A stretch of DNA of 10,239 nt from the NCBI GenBank assembly GCA_011051075.1, contig DREN01000259.1:1-10239 (forward strand). The letters run 5' to 3'. Of the stretch, positions 1-6,114 are shown piece after piece. Numbering within the stretch: position 1 is the stretch's first letter; each line of letters opens with the position of its first letter. Made by a program: the position numbers and the translations under genes. Below the pieces are notes generated by a model. The model had not been told where the DNA came from, made no database searches, and saw only the letters and a program-made list of their open reading frames with translations. Source of the stretch: Deltaproteobacteria bacterium (GTDB lineage: Bacteria; Desulfobacterota; DSM-4660; Desulfatiglandales; Desulfatiglandaceae).

Positions 1-82
1 CATGTTCCAGTTGGACTCCCACATCAACGATGAGTTCGCTGAAAGGGTTGTGGATGAATTTCTGAAATTCAGACCTCGTTGA
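1..82 (+). CDS. C-terminal tail of a Tm-1-like / UPF0261 protein (partial)
   Basis: An open frame enters from the left edge and ends at TGA 80-82. The visible 26 residues include LDSHINDEFAERVVDEF. The pattern 'hydrophobic-D-x-HIND-x-FA' followed by a short helix resembles, from memory, the very end of Tm-1-like ATP-binding (UPF0261) proteins, which close with a similar 'HINDPAFA' helix. This is family recognition from a short tail, so it is tentative; the rest of the gene lies outside the window. The stop codon sits inside the first unit of the 8-bp repeat array that follows. Confidence 0.4.
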   Translation, partial: MFQLDSHINDEFAERVVDEFLKFRPR

Positions 83-110
83 ATAGTTGAGTGGTTAAAT
101 GGTTGAGTAG
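79..110 (+). repeat. Degenerate 8-bp tandem repeat, left arm
   Basis: Four consecutive 8-bp units can be read: TTGAATAG, TTGAGTGG, TTAAATGG, TTGAGTAG (consensus TTRARTRG). The block overlaps the stop codon of the upstream gene. A matching block in inverted orientation lies at 204-235, so the two could pair imperfectly in RNA or single-stranded DNA. The origin is unknown; it could be a dispersed intergenic repeat. Confidence 0.6.
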
Positions 111-399
111 GAAAATATATTCTCCTATTTCAGGATGTTATGGCTTTTCAAATGCTGGCTGTCCAATTTTCAAGGCAATCATGGGTATGATCAATCATAA
201 CAACGACTTAACCAGTCAACTACTTAACCACTTAACGATGTCTGGAAATTACTCCATCAGGATAAATCAGACATGAAAAATCTGTAACCGTGAGGGGGTG
301 ATATCGCTCTAAATTACAGGCATGAAGTTTCCCAAGACTTCTAAGGCGTTATTTTCGCACGGAAAGCACAGGTGATCAGACATGAAAGGAAGGGTAATC
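83..399. other. Gene-free gap before the ABC importer
   Basis: About 315 bases without a convincing gene. It holds most of the left 8-bp repeat arm, an AT-rich stretch at 111-203, the right repeat arm (204-235), and an upstream region of the importer operon (236-399). The small frames here have no family resemblance and cross the repeats. A promoter for the importer presumably lies between 236 and 370, but I cannot pick out a convincing -35/-10 pair. I looked for a thiamine riboswitch because the binding protein belongs to the THI5/NMT1 superfamily, and saw none. Confidence 0.6.
204..235 (-). repeat. Degenerate 8-bp tandem repeat, right (inverted) arm
   Basis: Read on the minus strand from 235 down to 204 there are four 8-bp units: TTAAGTGG, TTAAGTAG, TTGACTGG, TTAAGTCG. 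They share the TTRARTRG-like consensus of the block at 79-110 in opposite orientation, with 93 bases between the arms. Unit-by-unit comparison gives two or three mismatches in each, so the arms are related rather than identical. Confidence 0.6.
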
Positions 400-1425
400 A
401 TGAAAAAATGCAGTCTTTTTATTGCAGTTGCAATGGCCCTGTTACTTCTCACCCTGTCAACGGCCCATGCCGGAGAAAAGCTCAGGGTCGGAGTGCTCAA
501 GCTGACCTCTTCCGCTCCTATCTTTATTGCAGTGGAAAAGGGGTTTTTCAAGGAACAGGGCCTGGATATAGAGCAGGTGTTCTTCAGATCGGCCCAGCCC
601 GTGGCAGTGGCAATGGCATCGGGCGACATCGTCGTGGGTGCAACGGGTATAACCGCCGGCCTTTATAATGCCATTGCCGGGGGCTTCAAGATGAAGATCG
701 TCGCTGACAAGGGCCGTGAGTGGGAGGGGTATCAGCTTTGCGGCATCATGGTCAGCAAGAAGGCCTGGGACAAGGGTCTCCGCACCATCAAGGACCTGAA
801 AGGCCATCGTGTGGGCGTGACCCAGATAGGATCCACCTTTCACTATATGCTGGGCAATATGCTTGAGAAAAACGGGATGACCCTGAAAGACGTTAAGGTC
901 ACTCCCCTGGGGGGGGTCAAGAGCATGATGGATACGGTGGCGTCTGACCAGATTGAAACAGCCTTCATGGTCCAGCCCTTCTGCTCGGTGATGGAGGCCA
1001 AGAAGATGGGGCACCGGATGCTCTGGGTCAGCGACTATCTCAACTACCAGATAGCGGTTATCTTCTTCGGTGATACCATGACCAAGGACAGGAAAACGTC
1101 CGACGCCTTCATGAGGGCCTATATCAAGGGGTGCCGCTGCTACTATGACAACTGCCTGAAAAAAAAGGATGGAAAGACCGTCAGGGGACCCTACTTTGAT
1201 GAGGTTATGCAGATCATCTCCAAGTACACGGGCCGAAAGCCCAAGCTCATTGCCATGGGGCTCAACTATAACGACCGGAACGGTCGGCTTTATGCCGAGG
1301 ATATTCAGCACCAGATCGACTGGTACTACGACCATGGTCTGATCGGCAAACGGCTTGATGCCAGGAAGATCGTGGATATATCCTTCTGGGAGCGGGCCAT
1401 GAAAGAGCTGGGCTTGAAACCCTGA
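400..1425 (+). CDS. ABC transporter substrate-binding protein, NMT1/SsuA type
   Basis: Periplasmic solute-binding protein that would deliver a small organic or anionic substrate to the ATPase and permease encoded next. The protein of 341 residues starts MKKCSLFIAVAMALLL and has a classic Sec signal peptide with a cleavage site after THAHA-like 'STAHA' (about residue 24). The mature part opens with LRVGVLKLTSSAPIFIAVEK and GFFKEQGLDIE, typical of the NMT1/THI5-like, SsuA/TauA family, followed by the hinge-region pattern 'LKGHRVGVTQIGS' (about 132-144). An ATG six codons upstream (382) is also possible and has its own AGGTGA. I prefer 400 because AGGAAGGG (387-394) is well spaced from it and the signal peptide then has usual length. 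The substrate (nitrate, sulfonate, taurine, pyrimidine precursor and others in this family) cannot be assigned. Confidence 0.9.
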   Translation: MKKCSLFIAVAMALLLLTLSTAHAGEKLRVGVLKLTSSAPIFIAVEKGFFKEQGLDIEQVFFRSAQPVAVAMASGDIVVGATGITAGLYNAIAGGFKMKIVADKGREWEGYQLCGIMVSKKAWDKGLRTIKDLKGHRVGVTQIGSTFHYMLGNMLEKNGMTLKDVKVTPLGGVKSMMDTVASDQIETAFMVQPFCSVMEAKKMGHRMLWVSDYLNYQIAVIFFGDTMTKDRKTSDAFMRAYIKGCRCYYDNCLKKKDGKTVRGPYFDEVMQIISKYTGRKPKLIAMGLNYNDRNGRLYAEDIQHQIDWYYDHGLIGKRLDARKIVDISFWERAMKELGLKP

Positions 1426-1575
1426 TCCGAACAAGCCGGAACCATAATTGTATCGCGCCAAGCCGCAAAGCCCGCAAAGAAAAACAGTAACAAATTTTGT
1501 GTGCTTTTTGTCGGCCCTTGGTGGATTTGCACAAGACTTAATCGGAACTGTCTAAAACCTTTCAGACGGGCGAGC
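1426..1575. other. Binding protein-ATPase gap with weak GCAAAG repeats
   Basis: A 150-base gap, unusually long for the inside of an importer operon. At 1453-1482 the sequence CCGCAAAG-CCCGCAAAG is a short direct repeat of GCAAAG with a 9-base period. It resembles the 'cgcaaag' intergenic repeats of some Gram-negative genomes. Opposite at 1502-1530, CTTTTTGTCGGCCCTTGG is at best a very degenerate inverted partner. Frame continuity with the ATPase runs back to a GTG at 1501, but the first 25 residues there look non-coding. No clear terminator is visible. Confidence 0.3.
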
Positions 1576-2358
1576 ATGCGCGTTGTAATAGAAAAGATCA
1601 GCAAGACCTTTGAAGATGGCTCCGGCGGGCAGACCGAGGCCCTCAGGGACATAAACCTGAGCAATGAAGAAAATGAATTTCTCGTGGTTGTGGGCCCTTC
1701 GGGATGCGGCAAATCAACGCTGCTCAACATCGTGGCAGGTCTCCTTCCTGCCACCTCGGGGAGGGTGATATTTGAGGGCATCCCTGATACGTCCCGGCCC
1801 CATACGGCGGTGGTTTTTCAGGAATTCGCCCTCTTTCCCTGGCGGACCGTGGAGCGTAACGTCCTCTACGGTCCCGAGGAACGTGGCCTGCCCCGCAAGG
1901 AGCGACGGGAGATCGCGCAGTACTACATCGACCTGGTGGGCCTGACCGGGTTTGAAAAAAAATATCCCCATCAGCTCTCAGGGGGCATGAAGCAGCGGGT
2001 ATCCATTGCCAGGGCCCTGGCAAACGATCCATGGCTGCTCCTCATGGACGAGCCCTTCAGCGCCCTGGACGCCCAGACACGGACCATCATGCAGGACGAG
2101 CTGTCCCAGATCTACGAGAAGACCCACAAGAGCGTTCTTTACATCACCCACAACATCCAGGAGGCGGTGTTCCTGGGCGATCGGGTGGCGGTCCTGTCCC
2201 GCAGGCCGGGACGGGTGCGGGAGGTCATACCCATTGATCTGCCACGGCCCAGGCAGGAGCAGATTGCGATGGACCCGCAGTTCCTGGCCTACGCGGATCA
2301 GATATGGGGACATATCCGGGACCAGGCAAAGGAGGCCCTGGCAGAGGAGGGTCTATGA
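1576..2358 (+). CDS. ABC transporter ATPase, nitrate/sulfonate/taurine type
   Basis: Cytoplasmic ATP-hydrolysing subunit (260 residues) that powers the importer. All motifs are visible: Walker A GPSGCGKST (40-48), Q-loop around Q82 in VVFQEFALFPWRT, ABC signature LSGGMKQR (134-141), Walker B LLLMDEPFSALD (154-165) with catalytic Glu159, and switch histidine H192 in YITHNI. 'FQEFALFPWRTVERNV' and 'LYITHNIQEAVFLGDR' are characteristic of the SsuB/TauB/NrtD subfamily. I chose the ATG at 1576 because similarity begins with RVVIEKISKTF. Its ribosome site is weak (GGGCGAG), so expression may depend partly on coupling or on a second start. The stop overlaps the permease start (ATGA at 2355-2358), indicating translational coupling. 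Confidence 0.93.
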   Translation: MRVVIEKISKTFEDGSGGQTEALRDINLSNEENEFLVVVGPSGCGKSTLLNIVAGLLPATSGRVIFEGIPDTSRPHTAVVFQEFALFPWRTVERNVLYGPEERGLPRKERREIAQYYIDLVGLTGFEKKYPHQLSGGMKQRVSIARALANDPWLLLMDEPFSALDAQTRTIMQDELSQIYEKTHKSVLYITHNIQEAVFLGDRVAVLSRRPGRVREVIPIDLPRPRQEQIAMDPQFLAYADQIWGHIRDQAKEALAEEGL

Positions 2359-3164
2359 GCGAAGATTGCCAGGCCCGGTCAGGAGCCGTGGTACAGGACA
2401 AAACCGCGTTTATGGTCAGGCGGGAGCACCGCCTGCTCAGCCTCATCTTTATCCTCGCCCTGTTCGGCGTGTGGGAGTTGATCGTAAGGCTTGGCCTTGT
2501 ATCCCCCCTTTTCCTGCCCGCCCCCAGCGCCATCCTAATCACGGGTTATAAGATGGCCTTAAGCGGTGAGATCTTCCGTCACATAGGGGCAAGCCTGTGG
2601 CGGATCTTCTGGGGCTTTTCCTGCGCCGCGGTGATCGGTACCCTGGTGGGTATCCTCCTTGGCTTTTTCTCGGTGGCCGAGAGTATCGGAAACCCCATCA
2701 TAGCCTCCACCTATCCCATACCCAAGATCGCCATCCTTCCTCTGCTGATCCTCTGGCTCGGCATCGGGGAGTATTCAAAGATCGCCGTGATAGGGCTGGG
2801 CGTTTTTTTCCCCATGGTCATCAACGTATATACGGGGGTGCGAAACGCCGACCCCGTGCTCATAAAGGCGGCCGTCTCATTGGGCTCAAGCCGCCGCCGG
2901 ATTATCCTGAAGGTCATTCTGCCCAGCGCCCTACCCATGATTTTTGCAGGGCTTAAGTTAGGGATCGGGATTGCGCTTCTGCTGGTGGTGGCGGCGGAGA
3001 TGATCGCTGCGGACGCGGGCATCGGCTTCATGATCCTGACCTCGGCGGATCTTATGCAGACCACAAAGCTTATGTTCGGCATCTCCATCCTTTCCATGCT
3101 GGGCCTGATCTTTTCCTGGCTCATCGACAGGCTGGAAAGGCTTTGCATCCCCTGGAAAGAGTGA
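2355..3164 (+). CDS. ABC transporter permease, SsuC/TauC type
   Basis: Inner-membrane subunit (269 residues) forming the channel of the importer. After a polar N-terminus there are about six hydrophobic segments: near residues 26-48, 80-105, 118-150 (two close together), 195-215 and 238-258. The BPD_transp_1 'EAA' loop that docks on the ATPase is seen at about 168-200 as AAVSLGSSRRRIILKVILP followed by SALPMIFAGLKLGIG. The ATG overlaps the ATPase stop and is preceded by AGGAGG (2345-2350), a strong ribosome site. An earlier in-frame ATG at 2304 is rejected because it lies deep inside the ATPase gene and lacks that site. Confidence 0.93.
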   Translation: MSEDCQARSGAVVQDKTAFMVRREHRLLSLIFILALFGVWELIVRLGLVSPLFLPAPSAILITGYKMALSGEIFRHIGASLWRIFWGFSCAAVIGTLVGILLGFFSVAESIGNPIIASTYPIPKIAILPLLILWLGIGEYSKIAVIGLGVFFPMVINVYTGVRNADPVLIKAAVSLGSSRRRIILKVILPSALPMIFAGLKLGIGIALLLVVAAEMIAADAGIGFMILTSADLMQTTKLMFGISILSMLGLIFSWLIDRLERLCIPWKE

Positions 3165-3184
3165 ACACAGATGGGAGATGAAAC

Positions 3185-3406
3185 GTGAAATTCATTGTAG
3201 AAAAGAGTTCTCTTCAGGGAACCGCCACGGTCCCCGGGAACAAGTCCGCAACGGCACGCGCGATCGTCCTGGGCTCCCTTGCCGAAGGGGTTTCCAGGGT
3301 GAAGAATCCCCTTCCCGGTGCGGACAGTTTCTCCATAGTTGAAATGATGCGTGCCCTGGGGGCCAGGATACTTCATTTTAGCCGGGCAGGTGAAAGGCGC
3401 CCTTGA
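3185..3406 (+). pseudogene. Truncated EPSP-synthase-like gene (aroA family, N-terminal fragment)
   Basis: A frame of 73 residues starts at GTG 3185 with GGGAG at 3173-3177. Its first about 60 residues look like the start of 3-phosphoshikimate 1-carboxyvinyltransferase (EPSP synthase, about 430 residues, shikimate pathway): TVPGNKSATARAIVLGSLAE, then NPLPGADSFSI and MRALGARI. Lys20, Ser21 and Arg25 occupy the places of E. coli Lys22, Ser23 and Arg27, which contact shikimate-3-phosphate and PEP. The usual 'SDDT' is ADSF here, so it is a divergent member. Similarity stops around 3370, where the convergent marC gene begins; the last residues are unrelated sequence overlapping marC. More than 85% of the enzyme is missing, so it cannot be active. 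It follows the permease by 20 bases and probably belonged to the importer operon. Confidence 0.7.
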
Positions 3407-4010
3407 TTCCGGTCACGAGGAATTCCGCGGCCAGGGCCAGGAGGATAAGGCCCATAATCCGGGTGAGGACCTGCTGCCCGGTATGGCCCAGGAATCTCCC
3501 GATCTCCTCTCCCAGTGCCATGGCCACCCACAGAAGCGCACTCAGACCGGCGATGATGATTACGAGAATGGAACGGGACATAAAGGTGTTGCAGATATCC
3601 GCGTCAATGATGGCAACGCTGATCCCGGCCGGCCCGGCCATAAGGGGGATTGCAAGGGGAACGACCCCGATGTCCGAGTCCTTGGACTTGGCCTCGGTAT
3701 GCTCCTCGTCGCTGTAACGCATCCCCTCATCCTTGGCACGGGCCATGGTTATGGCCATGAGGAGTATGAGGATGCCGCCCGCAATACGGAAATCACTTAT
3801 GGTGATCCCGAAAAAGGTGAGAACATGGTTACCCGCGAACACCGCTATAATCATTATGATAAAGACCGCGGACGAAGTTGTTACGGCGATCTTCATCCTC
3901 TGGCCCCTGGACATGCTCCCGGTGAGGCCTAAGAACACGGGGATGAGCACAAAGGGATTGAGCATAATGAAGAGACCGGTCGTTATCTTCACATAATTGG
4001 GATCGTGCAT
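3378..4010 (-). CDS. MarC family integral membrane protein (UPF0056)
   Basis: Inner-membrane protein of 210 residues, normal length for the MarC/YchE/YhgN family, whose molecular role is not established (the early link to multiple antibiotic resistance in E. coli did not hold up). Several hydrophobic segments are visible, with family hallmarks near the N-terminus (LFIMLNPFVLIPVFLGL), FRIAGGILILLMAITMA, VPLAIPLMAGPAGIS and, at the end, GLILLALAAEFLVTGIK. The loop between about residues 93 and 115 is charged (DEEHTEAKSKD). The start ATG at 4008-4010 has a very strong ribosome site read on the minus strand, AAGGAG at 4015-4020. It lies 125 bases downstream of the aminomutase gene on the same strand and converges on the aroA-like fragment, whose frame overlaps its 3' end by 29 bases. 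Confidence 0.92.
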   Translation of the reverse strand: MHDPNYVKITTGLFIMLNPFVLIPVFLGLTGSMSRGQRMKIAVTTSSAVFIIMIIAVFAGNHVLTFFGITISDFRIAGGILILLMAITMARAKDEGMRYSDEEHTEAKSKDSDIGVVPLAIPLMAGPAGISVAIIDADICNTFMSRSILVIIIAGLSALLWVAMALGEEIGRFLGHTGQQVLTRIMGLILLALAAEFLVTGIKGAFHLPG

Positions 4011-4135
4011 AATTCTCCTTCCTGAGTCACACGAAGCAGAATAAGCTAAAGCAACTTAAGTTTAATAATACTAAGTTCTTTAACTTCCCCGCTGAAAACG
4101 GGATAAATAGGCACTTCAAACTTTAGGTACTCTTT

Positions 4136-5935
4136 CTAATAATAGTACCATATGGACCTGTACTGGGAGACGTCTTCGCCCAGGGACTTCAGCCTCTTGA
4201 GGTAGCTGTATATGGAGACATCGGTGTAAACGTAGGTGTCTGCCAGGTGGAGTTTCTTTTCCCAGGGGTGGAACTCGTACACCCTCCGGCCGTCCGGGAG
4301 CACGGATATGAAATCCCGGTGCTGCATGGCCCGCAGGTAGTTCTTTCCCAATCCCGGCACGTTGAAGACGATCTCATCGGTCCTTACGGTCCCCGGCAGG
4401 AGCCGGGCCTCTTCCTGCTGCTCCTGCAGGAGCCTCGCAATGGGTACCCGGTAGTCGTCCGTCTCTTCCTTTCCCTTGGTATTGAAGGTATAGTAGGGGG
4501 CCACACCGATCAGGCGGAGCTTGAGCCTGAGCGCCGCGGCCTCGAATTTGCGGGAGTTATAGGTGGTGTACACCATCTGGTTGTAAACAGCAATCCCGGC
4601 CCGGCGAAATTTCTGCACGGCCCCCATTGCCTCAGGTGTAATCTCATAGGGATGCTCGAAATGGGTAACCACTGCCACCTCCCTCCTGCCGGGGTTGTGA
4701 AATCGGGCTATGGAATCTACCAGGGAATCGGTGATCCGCTGAGGCAGGGTGACCGGTATCCGTGTTCCTATCCTGATCCTCTCCACGTGCCTTATACGGG
4801 CCAGCCCGGTCAGGATCCTTTCAATCTTCTGATTGGAGAGGATGAGGGGGTCTCCCCCGGTGACCAGGACCTCCCTTATCTCCGGGGTGTGGGAGATCCA
4901 CCGGATGGCCTTTGCCATCTTTTCTTCAGACATGGCCGCGTCTTGAGAGTACACGTCCTCTATCTCCCAGTTCCTCTGACAGTAGACGCATATCTGGGGG
5001 CATGTGAGGATAGGCTTCAGGATAACGATCATGGGGTACCGTCTGGTTATCCCTTCAATGGGCGAGGTGTTCCTCTCCAACATAAAGTCCATGGAGGGCT
5101 CCCTCTTATCCTTCAGATCCTTCATCTTCGTGACGTAACCCATGCCAGGGATCACCTGGGCACGGACCGCATAGTCCTTTTCCCGTCCGGCCCTGTAATC
5201 CATGAGCGACAGGTAGTACGGGGTAATGCCGAAGGGGATCCTGTTTTCCCGGGCGAACCTGACCGCCTGGGACTCCTCATCTGTGAGCTGAATCAGGGAT
5301 CCGAGGGTCCTGGCACCCCTTATGATATGCCGCGTGTGCCATTTCCAGTTCTGCCAGTCCTGTTCCGTTGCATGAAAGTATTTCAGTATCCGGGCCTTGT
5401 TGGACCTGCGTCTCCGAACGGTATCCTGATCCAGGCCGCACGGATACCTGTTTATGAACTGTTCCGCAGACCTGCTCATCCTTGAGAGGTCGGCCGACCT
5501 CAGTCTTGCGGCCCTTCTCCCCTCATGCATGGAAAATGCAGGGGCTTTTTCAGGATAGATCCCTGTCTTGCCCATAATTCCCTTGAGCAGATGATCTACT
5601 TCCGCAAAAAAACCTGGCCCGGGCTCTTCAATCCCCCGCAGGGTCTTGGCGTGAAGCAGGTCGTTGATGTATCCAAGAAAGCTGTGCCCCACGAGTATTT
5701 CACTCCTGGGCCATATGATGGTCCTGAATACCCGTATGGCATCACGGGTCAGTATCCATTCAAGGGGTGGAACCGTGTGATCGTGGTGGAATGTGGCTGC
5801 GTGCACGTTGGCCAGAAAGCGTCTGATCCTGTTTCTCTTCATATCAACGGAGTCCGGTGAGATAAGGATCTCCTTCAAGTCCGGCGCAGTATCCAGTATC
5901 CGCAGGAGTTTTCTCCGCATTCTTTTTCTGTCCAT
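4136..5935 (-). CDS. KamA-family radical SAM aminomutase, probably glutamate 2,3-aminomutase
   Basis: Radical SAM, PLP-dependent enzyme of the lysine 2,3-aminomutase family, 599 residues. The [4Fe-4S]/SAM motif is C312-PQI-C316-VY-C319. The family block VLVTGGDPLILSNQKIERIL is followed by RIGTRIPVTLPQRIT. The upstream WQNWKWHTRHIIRG and GITPYYLSLMD match the aminomutase domain, which starts near residue 195. The PLP-binding lysine is Lys531 in NVPGLGKN. By eye-alignment, lysine mutase Asp293 corresponds to Lys487 (PYYTFNTKGK) and Asp330 to Asn525. Those two Asp residues bind the lysine side chain; Lys and Asn at these sites are the published signature of glutamate 2,3-aminomutase, so alpha- to beta-glutamate conversion is my inference. 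Odd points: about 190 extra N-terminal residues and no cysteine after C319, so the zinc-binding cysteines of lysine mutase are absent. The ribosome site GAGAGGG is moderate. Confidence 0.85.
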   Translation of the reverse strand: MDRKRMRRKLLRILDTAPDLKEILISPDSVDMKRNRIRRFLANVHAATFHHDHTVPPLEWILTRDAIRVFRTIIWPRSEILVGHSFLGYINDLLHAKTLRGIEEPGPGFFAEVDHLLKGIMGKTGIYPEKAPAFSMHEGRRAARLRSADLSRMSRSAEQFINRYPCGLDQDTVRRRRSNKARILKYFHATEQDWQNWKWHTRHIIRGARTLGSLIQLTDEESQAVRFARENRIPFGITPYYLSLMDYRAGREKDYAVRAQVIPGMGYVTKMKDLKDKREPSMDFMLERNTSPIEGITRRYPMIVILKPILTCPQICVYCQRNWEIEDVYSQDAAMSEEKMAKAIRWISHTPEIREVLVTGGDPLILSNQKIERILTGLARIRHVERIRIGTRIPVTLPQRITDSLVDSIARFHNPGRREVAVVTHFEHPYEITPEAMGAVQKFRRAGIAVYNQMVYTTYNSRKFEAAALRLKLRLIGVAPYYTFNTKGKEETDDYRVPIARLLQEQQEEARLLPGTVRTDEIVFNVPGLGKNYLRAMQHRDFISVLPDGRRVYEFHPWEKKLHLADTYVYTDVSIYSYLKRLKSLGEDVSQYRSIWYYY

Positions 5936-6114
5936 GGTTTCTGATCCCTCTCTGGCCCCGGGCCCTGGTCGCGGCCCTGTGGGTTATGTCTTCCCTGTTA
6001 GCCGAAAACGGGGTGTCCCCTAAGATCTACGATCATCATAGGCCAAGCAGGCTCTGATTGCAAGTCTCCAGTCCAGGGAAACCGGCCTTGCGTCCCGCAT
6101 GCGCGGGTGGTAAC
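5936..6114. promoter_or_regulatory. Divergent intergenic region between the aminomutase and Nudix genes
   Basis: The two genes are transcribed away from each other from this 179-base, GC-rich gap, so both promoters should lie here. I cannot identify -35/-10 boxes with confidence. A small hairpin, CCCGC-ATGC-GCGGG (6094-6107), sits immediately before the Nudix start, and its 3' arm overlaps the only candidate ribosome site (GGGTGG, 6105-6110). Confidence 0.4.

Noticed and set aside
236..381. Possible thiamine (TPP) riboswitch ahead of the NMT1-type importer
   Set aside because: The conserved CTGAGA and ACCTGA-type core elements are absent.
457..1461. Long minus-strand open frame (334 codons) opposite the binding protein
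   Set aside because: Its protein has no family resemblance and is rich in His, Gly and Leu, as expected for the antisense of a high-GC gene; the plus-strand gene has a signal peptide and clear family motifs.
1453..1530. Inverted-repeat element of the 'cgcaaag' type between binding protein and ATPase genes
   Set aside because: One arm has two GCAAAG units, but the supposed second arm matches too poorly; kept only as a note on the gap.
4088..4106. Candidate terminator between the aminomutase and marC
   Set aside because: The stem CCCG/CGGG has only four or five pairs and no following T-run on the minus strand.
4247..5485. Long plus-strand open frame (412 codons) opposite the radical SAM gene
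   Set aside because: It is the antisense shadow of the aminomutase, whose motifs (CxxxCxxC, PLP lysine) are unambiguous; the shadow shows no domain.
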